This document shows, in pieces, positions 1 to 6,065 of a stretch of 64,000 nt of DNA; the stretch's first letter is position 1, and the number at the start of each line of letters is the position of its first letter. The notes below the pieces were generated by a model. It was not told the DNA's origin, ran no database searches, and saw only the letters and a list, made by a program, of their open reading frames with translations. The position numbers and the translations under genes were made by a program. Source of the stretch: Halocatena halophila (lineage in GTDB: Archaea > Halobacteriota > Halobacteria > Halobacteriales > Haloarculaceae). The stretch covers positions 2,480,001-2,544,000 of the forward strand of contig CP071306.1 in the NCBI GenBank assembly GCA_027563145.1, in the 5' to 3' direction.

Positions 1-2
1 GG

Positions 3-182
3 CCCTATAATCGTTTCTCCACCGGCGAGAGTGAGGGTCGTCTTCGTGGACCCCCCCTGTACACAGACTTTATAAAGGTCCACGAAGGCTACGCCGTCGT
101 TCCACCGAACTCACATCCAGACGCCGAGTTCACGTCTGCTCTCATTGCCCGACATACGTCAATGTACCGCTGGTACCGGTAA
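3..182 (+). CDS. C-terminal end of an unidentified protein, cut by the window edge
   Basis: An open frame runs from the first bases to a TAA at 180-182 and gives 59 residues with a protein-like composition (GPPLYTDFIKVHEGYAVVPP in the middle, SMYRWYR at the end). The start lies outside the window. The family is not recognised. The perfect 11-bp inverted repeat at 42-52/77-87 and the TATA-like CTTTATAAAG at 68-77 fall inside this coding frame, so they are probably coding sequence rather than a promoter. Confidence 0.55.
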   Translation, partial: PYNRFSTGESEGRLRGPPLYTDFIKVHEGYAVVPPNSHPDAEFTSALIARHTSMYRWYR

Positions 183-504
183 ACCCAATAAACCTGTACT
201 TCAACGTTTTTCCGCTCGGGTTCGCTCCGCTCACCACTCGCCCCTGGCGAGACGGTCGCTCTCGCTGGTCGCGCTGGGTGAGACTCGCGGTGCTCGTCTC
301 ACTTGCTCACACTCACTCCGTTCGCGTGAACTGTGACTCGCCTGCTCTCACTCGCTGCACTCCCACCTTTTTTGATTTCGGGTGCACTACGTGCACCACT
401 CAATCAAAAAATCTGGACCAAAAAAGACCGCTCGCTCCGCTCGCGGTGAGTGATCCTGGCCACTCGTGGAATCAAAAATTCCGATGTTGTTGTTAGTCGT
501 CCTG
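183..504. repeat. Repeat-rich intergenic spacer with interspersed haloarchaeal element, copy 1
   Basis: No convincing gene is seen. The stretch is full of short inverted and direct repeats built on CTCGCTCCGCTCGC. It starts with a GGGTTCGCTCCGCT block near 217 and ends with an AAAAAAG-CCGCTCGCTCCGCTCGCGGTGAGTG block at about 420-453 followed by CCTGGCCACTCGTGG and AAAAATTCC. The same blocks in the same order recur at about 3186-3302, so this is an interspersed element, not a chance low-complexity stretch. Each palindromic block could form a hairpin, and the flanking poly-A/T tracts would allow a terminator role. Confidence 0.5.
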
Positions 505-590
505 TCAGATCTCGACCTTGTCCCGTTCGTTCGATGCGCGATACGATTCGAGCTCAGAAACTCGTTCGCGTAACTGCTCGGCTGTCTTGA

Positions 591-1226
591 CTACGGTGCC
601 GCCTCGGTGACGAACGCCAAGATGATACGACTTTCAGCTCGGTGACGCAAGCGACTCATCGCTGATAGATTGATGTCGAGCGTCTCTGCCAGATCGGTGA
701 GCGTGCAATCTCGGGGAGTATTGTAGAAGCCGTGCTCGACCGCTGCTGTAACGAATTCCCATTGGCGTTCCGTGAGCAACTCGCTCGATTCATGCGATTG
801 AGATAATGACATAATTTCGTACGGAATGTCAGCAGCGTCTAACTCGTCCGTGTACTCCGCCAACCGATCTTGTGAGGACGTTATCTCCTTAGAAAACCAT
901 CCATCCTGGAGGTGAGCAGGATATCGGAGGGGAATTCCCGCAGCACGGAGCGCCGTATACGTCTCCGAGACAGAGACCATGAACTGGATTAGTACCATCT
1001 GGTCATCGGTATGAATCACCTCATACGATCGCACCTCGGGTGCGTCCTCGAAATGACGAACGAGAGTGTCCCTGTCCGGCGTTGTTACTTCGACGATTTC
1101 GAATAAGCGCTCGTCCATGGGCAGGGTCGCCAGCACTTTGAATTCAGCGTCCGGGAATTTAGTTGAGGTGTCGGCCAACCAGTCTTCCACCGGCGCACCG
1201 TTGATCCGTACCTGTATGCGAGGCAT
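591..1226 (-). CDS. HTH_10 (Bat-type) transcriptional regulator
   Basis: The 211-residue protein ends in a clear HTH_10 domain, the C-terminal helix-turn-helix of bacterio-opsin-activator-like haloarchaeal regulators: LTERQWEFVTAAVEHGF, then a TLTDLAETLDINLSAMSRLRHRAE recognition region. The N-terminal 140 residues resemble the variable sensing part of small one-component regulators. I chose the ATG at 1226 over the upstream GTG at 1250 because a TATA-like CTTTAA (minus strand, about 1250-1257) sits about 25 bp before it, as for a leaderless transcript. It is divergent from the nitroreductase/exporter operon and probably controls it through the palindrome at 1268-1279. After its stop, another reading frame continues for 28 coding-like residues ending at 505. 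Confidence 0.85.
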   Translation of the reverse strand: MPRIQVRINGAPVEDWLADTSTKFPDAEFKVLATLPMDERLFEIVEVTTPDRDTLVRHFEDAPEVRSYEVIHTDDQMVLIQFMVSVSETYTALRAAGIPLRYPAHLQDGWFSKEITSSQDRLAEYTDELDAADIPYEIMSLSQSHESSELLTERQWEFVTAAVEHGFYNTPRDCTLTDLAETLDINLSAMSRLRHRAESRIILAFVTEAAP

Positions 1227-1249
1227 AGCTATCGTTGACTGTTGTGTCA

Positions 1250-1257
1250 CTTAAAGG
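1250..1257 (-). promoter_or_regulatory. TATA box of the HTH_10 regulator gene
   Basis: Read on the minus strand this is CTTTAAGTG-like and is centred about 27 bp upstream of the ATG at 1226, the usual spacing for a haloarchaeal leaderless promoter. It supports the shorter start. Confidence 0.4.
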
Positions 1258-1267
1258 CAGAAAGTAA

Positions 1268-1279
1268 TTCACGCGTGAA
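1268..1279. promoter_or_regulatory. Perfect 12-bp palindrome, operator candidate
   Basis: TTCACGCGTGAA is fully self-complementary. It lies in the 84-bp gap between the divergent regulator and nitroreductase genes. The position suggests a dimeric regulator, most simply the adjacent HTH_10 protein. This is an inference from position only. Confidence 0.5.
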
Positions 1280-1310
1280 CTCACGGTAACTTCTCGTCTA
1301 CTCTCTAAAC

Positions 1311-1955
1311 ATGGTTGTGCAGAATCCGCACCATGAGATCCGCACCGACGTCCGCGAGCATCGGTCTCCAAAGTACGATATCGCCCCACTGTTCGTGAAT
1401 CGCTGGTCGCCGCGATCGATGACAGGCGATCCCGTGGACGAAGCCGAGTTCATGCCGCTATTCGAGGCGGCTAGGTGGGCTCCGTCATCGTACAACAACC
1501 AGCCCTGGCGGTTCCTCTATGCAACCAGAGACAGTGATCACTGGGAGGACTATTTCAACCTTCTCTCGGAGGAAAACAGGAGATGGGCTAAGCGGGCGGG
1601 TGTGCTTGTCGTGATCGTCTCGAAAACAACGTTCGACTACAACGGTGACCCTTCGCAAACGCATTCGTTTGACACTGGTGCCGCGTGGGAAAACATGGCG
1701 CTCGAAGGAGCAAGACGGGGGTTGGTCGTCCATGGGATCGGTGGCTTTGATTATGAGCAGGCAGCAGTAGTCCTCTCACTTCCAGCGGACTACGCTATCG
1801 AAGCGATGGCTGCAATCGGTGTACGAGGATCGCCGGAGACACTCCCACCTGAGATGCAAGCGCGCGAAGCGCCAAGCGACCGAAAGCCCCTGACAGACAT
1901 TGTTATCGACGGAGCGTTTGATGGCTGTGACAATGGAGGTGAGGAGACGCGATGA
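1311..1955 (+). CDS. Nitroreductase-family FMN oxidoreductase
   Basis: The protein has 214 residues, the normal length for the family. The N-terminal flavin-binding pattern is visible as VNRWSPRSMTGDPV followed by FEAARWAPSSYNNQPWRF, the hallmark FMN-contacting segment of NfsB/RutE-like proteins. AAWENMALEGARRGLVVHGIGG is the conserved helix of the second half. Such enzymes reduce nitro, quinone or enone compounds with NAD(P)H in the cytoplasm; the substrate here is unknown. Its stop overlaps the start of the EamA transporter by 4 bp (ATGA), so the two are co-translated. A reductase plus exporter under a divergent regulator suggests a detoxification cassette. Confidence 0.88.
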   Translation: MVVQNPHHEIRTDVREHRSPKYDIAPLFVNRWSPRSMTGDPVDEAEFMPLFEAARWAPSSYNNQPWRFLYATRDSDHWEDYFNLLSEENRRWAKRAGVLVVIVSKTTFDYNGDPSQTHSFDTGAAWENMALEGARRGLVVHGIGGFDYEQAAVVLSLPADYAIEAMAAIGVRGSPETLPPEMQAREAPSDRKPLTDIVIDGAFDGCDNGGEETR

Positions 1956-2923
1956 TTCGACCTGACACGGTATCCCGCCGTTCGTGGGCGGTCCCGCTCG
2001 CTTCCCTTCTCGGAGCGAGTGCTTTCCTTGGTATTTCAACTAATCTCGCCAAACTCGCCGCCGGGGCCGGTCTCGATCCCTTGGCCTTTCTCGCGTGGTC
2101 GGTCGTCGGGGCCACGGTCGTCCTCACTGGTGTCGGCGTTGTTCGTCACCGACTTCCCCCACTCAACGCCCGCACCATAGAGTACTTCGTGGTCGCAGGT
2201 CTCATCGGGTTCGCTGCGCCCAACCTTCTCTCCTTTGCCGCCGTCCCCCACGTTGGGGCCGGCTTCGTCGCGCTCTCGATTGCCTTCCCGCCGCTGTTGA
2301 CATACCTCGGCGCGCTCCTCCTCGGTATGGAGCGGTTTCGTGTTCGTCGAGCAGTTGGTGTCGTGCTCGCACTGGGTGGTGCTGTCCTGCTCAGCGTCCT
2401 CAAGCTCTCTGAGCCGGACGTAGACGCGTTCTGGGTCGCTGTGACGCTCACCGCCCCCATTTTCCTTGCTGGTGGCAACATCTATCGGACAGCCCGCTGG
2501 CCGGAGGGAGTCGGCCCCGATGAGCTTGCTCCCGGTATGCTTGCCGCCTCTGGAGTCATGCTCCTCCTTGTCGGCGCGATCGTGGAGACCTTCTCGGGGA
2601 GTGGGGGAATGGCCGGATTCTCCCTCACCGTCTCAATGGATCACCTCGTGACTCCCCTCCTGATTCTCGCCCAAACGGCGGTGTTCTCCGTCCTATATCT
2701 CCTGTACTTTGTTCTCCAGAAGACCGGAGGTCCAGTCTATCTCAGCCTACTCGGCTCGGTCGGCGCCATTGTCGGCGTCCCCATTGCCGTCCTTTTGCTT
2801 GGGGAGGCCCCACCACAAGGGCTTGCCGTCGGTGGTGTCCTGATTGCGGTCGGCGTTGGCCTCCTCACACTTGGCGACCCCAGGGGAGATAGAGAGTCAA
2901 CAGCTGCCCCAACAAACGGCTGA
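1952..2923 (+). CDS. EamA (DMT) family transporter
   Basis: The protein has 323 residues and about ten hydrophobic segments in two repeated EamA halves, each ending in the typical pattern (ALLLGMERFRVRRAVGVVLALGG in the first half, AVLLLGEAPPQGLAVGGVLI in the second). DMT transporters export metabolites or drugs. The start overlaps the nitroreductase stop by 4 bp (ATGA), which fixes the start and marks an operon. No specificity can be read from the sequence. Confidence 0.88.
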   Translation: MIRPDTVSRRSWAVPLASLLGASAFLGISTNLAKLAAGAGLDPLAFLAWSVVGATVVLTGVGVVRHRLPPLNARTIEYFVVAGLIGFAAPNLLSFAAVPHVGAGFVALSIAFPPLLTYLGALLLGMERFRVRRAVGVVLALGGAVLLSVLKLSEPDVDAFWVAVTLTAPIFLAGGNIYRTARWPEGVGPDELAPGMLAASGVMLLLVGAIVETFSGSGGMAGFSLTVSMDHLVTPLLILAQTAVFSVLYLLYFVLQKTGGPVYLSLLGSVGAIVGVPIAVLLLGEAPPQGLAVGGVLIAVGVGLLTLGDPRGDRESTAAPTNG

Positions 2924-2970
2924 TTCCACTTCTCGCTCCGCTTTCGATGGATAATATTTGACCTTTCTGA

Positions 2971-3180
2971 TTTGAAAAATTCCACTGAGGAGGTTAGTCG
3001 CAGTGCGTTGGAGAGACTAGCAACTGGAGGATCATGGGAGTTCCTCGGTTGATCGTGCTTCACAGAACGGAACGACAGCCTCTAGCAAACAGCTCGCAGC
3101 CGAGATAGCCTCGTCCTGCGTCTGCGCCCGTGCCGGATCCTCCGGACGATCGGGAGAAGACGCCAACAACGTCACCGTCC
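2971..3180 (-). pseudogene. Truncated tandem copy of the 3' end of the zinc-site protein gene
   Basis: About 200 bp repeat the 3' end and downstream flank of the gene at 3314-3927. The encoded tail SPDRPEDPARAQTQDEA is identical and the next residues differ at single positions (AISAAS for AVSAAS, VVPFCEA for VVPLCEA). One base is missing after the ELP codons, so the last residues are out of frame and a stop follows. The 5' two thirds of the gene are absent and are replaced by the interspersed repeat at about 3186-3302. It is a decayed partial duplicate. Confidence 0.75.
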
Positions 3181-3185
3181 AACCT

Positions 3186-3302
3186 TTTTTCGACTCGGGT
3201 TCGCTCCGCTTACCACCCATCAGGCAAAAAACGTTGATGAAAAAAGGCCGCTCGCTGCGCTCGCGGTGGGTGACTCTAGCCACACGCGGTTTCGAAAAAT
3301 TC
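3186..3302. repeat. Interspersed haloarchaeal element, copy 2
   Basis: It has the same block order as the spacer near 205-490: TTTTTCGACTCGGGTTCGCT, then AAAAAAGGCCGCTCGCTGCG with its palindromic continuation to GCGGTGGGTGA, a CTAGCCACACGCGG segment, then AAAAATTCC. It lies exactly at the junction between the two copies of the duplicated gene end, which suggests that recombination at such elements produced the duplication. Confidence 0.5.
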
Positions 3303-3313
3303 CTCCATAGAGG

Positions 3314-3913
3314 TTATTCGCAGTTCGTTGGAGAAACCAACAACTGGAGGATCGCTGGAAGTTCCTCGGTCGATCGAGCCTCACAGAGCGGAACGACAGC
3401 CTCTAGCAAACAGCTCGCGGCAGACACTGCTTCGTCCTGCGTCTGTGCTCGCGCCGGATCCTCCGGACGATCGGGAGAAAACGCCAACAGCGTTATGTCA
3501 CCGCTCCGTTGTTCGTGCGCCCGCAACCGAGCATCATTATCGAACCAGGCGGTGTAGATCGTCTCACCCTGCGATCGAAACCGAGTAATCCGATCCAGGG
3601 ACGGAAGCTCATCCGGACCACTGCCCGAGCGCTCGCTCAGATCAGCGATCGCCAGCACCTCCTCAACTTGACGGCTGTGCGTACATTCCGTTGACTGACA
3701 GGGCCGACACCAGCAGTTCTCAGCGATATCCACCACGTGGTGCAGCTCAGCAGAGGAAAGCTCTTCACGATCCTCAATTCCTTCGAGCGTGCTGATCTGT
3801 CCGTCCGTCGTTCGGAAACTGAACTGTGGGAGGCTCACGAGCCAACCCTCCACGACGGGCACCCGGTCGCGTGCGCCCGCGGCCGAGCCACCGGCTGACC
3901 ACAGCGAGCGCAC
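3314..3913 (-). CDS. Haloarchaeal hypothetical protein with cysteine cluster; 5' end appears frameshifted
   Basis: The 199-residue frame holds a soluble protein with a cysteine/histidine cluster (CWCRPCQSTECTH, about residues 67-79), likely a metal site. The C-terminal tail SPDRPEDPARAQTQ is repeated in the truncated copy downstream. The first 19 residues of this frame look artificial. In the neighbouring frame an ATG at 3927 gives MTATQCARCGQPVARP, a zinc-ribbon-like CxxC start, which then runs out of frame about where the good frame begins (near 3860-3870). I infer the real gene starts at 3927 and has a one-base frameshift, either true decay or a sequencing error. The function is not known. 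Confidence 0.6.
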   Translation of the reverse strand: MRSLWSAGGSAAGARDRVPVVEGWLVSLPQFSFRTTDGQISTLEGIEDREELSSAELHHVVDIAENCWCRPCQSTECTHSRQVEEVLAIADLSERSGSGPDELPSLDRITRFRSQGETIYTAWFDNDARLRAHEQRSGDITLLAFSPDRPEDPARAQTQDEAVSAASCLLEAVVPLCEARSTEELPAILQLLVSPTNCE

Positions 3914-3987
3914 TGTGTGGCAGTCATTGACGATACGACAGGATTACAGTACCGCAGCGTTATTCCCTTCATGGGTTTTCCATTCCA

Positions 3988-4064
3988 GGGAACCCCAGCG
4001 TCGGGTGTCCTAGCACCCGGCGCGCCTTTCGATGACGCACACCTTACACGGGGCTGGCGTCCCC
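3988..4064 (-). other. Candidate structured RNA (three-way junction) upstream of the zinc-site gene
   Basis: On the minus strand 77 nt can fold into an outer 12-position stem (GGGGACGCCAGC with GCTGGGGTTCCC, one mismatch and one G-U), a small GCGTC/GGCGC hairpin and a strong CGGGTG/CACCCG hairpin with a CTAGGA loop (4002-4019). A TATA-like TTTATAAC on the same strand at 4092-4099 would start a transcript just before it. No tRNA T-arm or anticodon arm is present. It could be a leader element of the downstream gene or a small RNA. The folding was done by eye. Confidence 0.35.
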
Positions 4065-4091
4065 TACTCTCTGTGCCTTCCGCTTCCGTTA

Positions 4092-4099
4092 TAAACTTT
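4092..4099 (-). promoter_or_regulatory. TATA-like box upstream of the zinc-site gene
   Basis: TTTATAAC on the minus strand, about 170 bp upstream of the inferred ATG at 3927. A transcript starting about 25 bp downstream would carry the structured segment 3988-4064 in its leader. Confidence 0.35.
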
Positions 4100-4107
4100 C
4101 GTATGTG

Positions 4108-4284
4108 TTAGATTTCCATAGAATTATGTGATTGCTCAGAACCGTCACTGTCGTTGCTGCGTTGAACCGGGAGATACACCCTGTAGCCGCCGTACGACCG
4201 ACTAAACTCGGTGACCGCATCGACATGGTTTTCACCAATATCTGCCGATTGATTCAGAAAATTGACTGGTCTTCTGAAATTCAC
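4108..4284 (-). CDS. Possible 58-residue ORF or gene remnant
   Basis: A minus-strand frame opens with GTG at 4282-4284 and closes with TAA at 4108-4110. The translation looks protein-like in the middle (HVDAVTEFSRSYGGYRVYLP) and polar at the end. A stop immediately precedes the GTG. It resembles no family I know and may be the tail of a deleted gene. It occupies most of the gap between the zinc-site gene and the next membrane protein gene. Confidence 0.22.
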   Translation of the reverse strand: MNFRRPVNFLNQSADIGENHVDAVTEFSRSYGGYRVYLPVQRSNDSDGSEQSHNSMEI

Positions 4285-4318
4285 TCACCGGCGGTGATTG
4301 GGTCAGATCACTATCAAC

Positions 4319-4768
4319 ATGTTCATCATATATCCAATTGAATGGAATGCTGTGGATACACGTGACTATTATTCGAACTGGTGGTATGGTATCTCCATCC
4401 CGATTTTCAAAGCGATAGGCTGGTTGGTTGTAATTCCATTTTTGGAACAGCAGACCCTTCAGACCCTTCCGCTTTCCGGGATTGCAATTCTCTCTGGTGG
4501 ATTCTTGATTATTACGTCTGTCTTTCTTACACCAGCGTTCGTCTGTTGTTTGTGGCTTGACGCTCGGAAACTCAGTCGCAGTGATGCGCCCTGGTCACCG
4601 AATCACTGGCTGTGGGGTTCGATGGGGGGGATAGCAATCCTTGTTGGCTTTCTTTTCTCGTATCTCTGGCCGGAGGTTTTCATTTCCCTCACCTATCTGT
4701 TTCGACGATATCGCCGTATCGGGTTGTTTGGAGACACCGCTGTTACACTAGAGCAACAAGTAGGGTAG
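4319..4768 (+). CDS. Hypothetical membrane protein, three to four TM segments
   Basis: The 149-residue protein has hydrophobic segments at about 18-38, 46-70 and 95-120 and a charged C-terminus. WLDARKLSRSDAPWSPNHW is a cytoplasmic loop of a kind common in small haloarchaeal membrane proteins. I took the ATG at 4319 rather than the TTG at 4298. Its stop (4766-4768) abuts the stop of the convergent gene, leaving no spacer. The function is unknown. Confidence 0.6.
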   Translation: MFIIYPIEWNAVDTRDYYSNWWYGISIPIFKAIGWLVVIPFLEQQTLQTLPLSGIAILSGGFLIITSVFLTPAFVCCLWLDARKLSRSDAPWSPNHWLWGSMGGIAILVGFLFSYLWPEVFISLTYLFRRYRRIGLFGDTAVTLEQQVG

Positions 4769-5275
4769 TTAGCTGTTCTCGTCCGGTGTTTCGTCGGCTG
4801 GAACAACGGAAATCCCGGCCTCTTCAAACGCTGTGATAGCGTTCTCTAACTGTTTGTCGCCTCCGAGCCGTTGATGAGATAGTGGGACTGGTCGTGCCCC
4901 CGTTTTTTTGCCGTCCTCGACAATAATACGGAGCATTGGGAATAGCCGCGACCCCCCAGTGTACTCGACGTGACTGACGGTTGAACGTTGGATCTCTGAA
5001 GCTGACGCTATATCATTTCTGAGCTTCTGTACAATAATGGCGATCGGTGGGCCTACGATGGAAAAGATAAGGACAAATTTTGAAAGGGTTTGAAAGTATG
5101 GAGATGGATCGAATACAAAGATAAGAACTGTCATCAGATATCCTCCGATAAAGAAGGCACCAATAAGCTTGCTTTGTTCAAAAAGACGCTTAAACGACGT
5201 AAATGGACTGAGATCGATCTGTATGGTCTCATCTGTAATCGTTACTGTACCAGCAGCGACCTTGGTGGATTTCAT
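4769..5275 (-). CDS. Membrane protein with PH-like cytoplasmic part, paralogue 1
   Basis: The protein has about 168 residues. An N-terminal beta segment (GTVTITDETIQIDLSP) is followed by two hydrophobic helices (about 35-57 and 65-83) and a soluble half with SEIQRSTVSHVEYTGGSR, a strand/turn pattern like bacterial PH-like domains, then a conserved tail AFEEAGISVVPADETPDENS. The gene at 7632-8138 encodes a clear paralogue with the same layout. I preferred the ATG at 5275 because the paralogue aligns from there, but an ATG at 5299 is in frame. The frame is also open far upstream (see 5276-5468). The function is unknown and the PH-like call is an inference from pattern. Confidence 0.65.
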   Translation of the reverse strand: MKSTKVAAGTVTITDETIQIDLSPFTSFKRLFEQSKLIGAFFIGGYLMTVLIFVFDPSPYFQTLSKFVLIFSIVGPPIAIIVQKLRNDIASASEIQRSTVSHVEYTGGSRLFPMLRIIVEDGKKTGARPVPLSHQRLGGDKQLENAITAFEEAGISVVPADETPDENS

Positions 5276-5468
5276 GGAATCACTACTACTCAATAACATA
5301 TCAGGTAGTTCATGGCGAAAACGACTTCGAAGGACTTCGTACTCCGATTTTTCTGTTCCGAGTTTGCCTGCTTGCTGTACTCGCTGTGGCGATTGATCAA
5401 CTATCTCGTACAGGTGTTCTTTACGGACACCTACGGCGATGATCGTGGGTGACGATGAACGATGTGCT
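5276..5468 (-). pseudogene. Coding-like remnant in frame upstream of paralogue 1
   Basis: The frame of the downstream gene stays open back to a TGA at 5469-5471 and translates to protein-like sequence (VGVRKEHLYEIVDQSPQRVQ, then SEYEVLRSRFRHELPDML) with no start codon before the ATG at 5299. It looks like the end of another gene whose beginning is lost, fused in frame to the membrane protein gene. The parent gene is not recognised. Confidence 0.3.
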
Positions 5469-5471
5469 CAC

Positions 5472-5657
5472 GTCGATGAAAAAGCAAATCGGGATTGGGG
5501 AGCTACTGGTTTATCCCTTGAAATCTAAAATATTATTATATAGAATAATAGGGCTAATTCTGGAGTAAATTGCTACTGCTCTGGTCATAATTGGAAGGGA
5601 TCATGCATTGATTGGCAAAATAAGACGATGATTTCCAGTCCTATCTGGTTTATGACA
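5472..5657. other. AT-rich intergenic stretch
   Basis: The sequence is markedly AT-rich (TAAAATATTATTATATAGAA near 5526-5545), unlike the flanking coding sequence. I see no gene in it. It may hold the promoter of the leftward remnant/paralogue and the 3' end of the operon at 5658-7264. Confidence 0.3.
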
Positions 5658-6065
5658 TTATTCACGTATTGGAAGGACCTCCGGCCAGTTGGTCCACACG
5701 ACAACACAGCTCAATGACAGTGCTGCGATCCAGCTAAGGCCAGCTTCCACAGTGTAATAGATCGTCCCTCCTGTTCGGCCATCTATCATCACCGGATTGA
5801 GAAGTGTCAGCCCGAAGAATACGAATATCATTGTGAGGGCAAATGGCCAGACCGTTCGTAATCGAACGTCGGGATACCACCACTGCACAATGTAGGTAGC
5901 ACCAACTGCGACAAGCATACTGATCCCGCTTACTGGCTGATTGGGAAGGGCTACATCGAGGACCATTGCAATCCCATTACCCAGCGAGTATTCGAACGCG
6001 AACCAGAGTGCGAGGACCCGGCCAAAGCCATTGAATTCGTTCTGCAGGCGGTTGAGCACACTCAT
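5658..6065 (-). CDS. Small membrane protein coupled to the beta-propeller gene
   Basis: The protein has 135 residues and four hydrophobic segments (about 12-32, 40-57, 70-88 and 105-122). The ATG at 6065 overlaps the stop of the beta-propeller gene by 4 bp (ATGA), which fixes the start; the longer upstream frame is a shadow of that gene. The family is not recognised. Translational coupling suggests that the exported propeller protein works at, or is anchored near, this membrane partner. Confidence 0.68.
   Translation of the reverse strand: MSVLNRLQNEFNGFGRVLALWFAFEYSLGNGIAMVLDVALPNQPVSGISMLVAVGATYIVQWWYPDVRLRTVWPFALTMIFVFFGLTLLNPVMIDGRTGGTIYYTVEAGLSWIAALSLSCVVVWTNWPEVLPIRE

Noticed and set aside
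42..87. Perfect 11-bp inverted repeat CTTCGTGGACC/GGTCCACGAAG around CTTTATAAAG, like a promoter or IS end.
   Set aside because: It lies inside the open frame of the partial gene at 3-182 that reads as a normal protein.
3988..4064. 77-nt GC-rich hairpin segment of tRNA length.
   Set aside because: No T-arm (GTTCRANNC), no anticodon arm and no CCA-adjacent acceptor pattern; kept only as an unspecified structured element.
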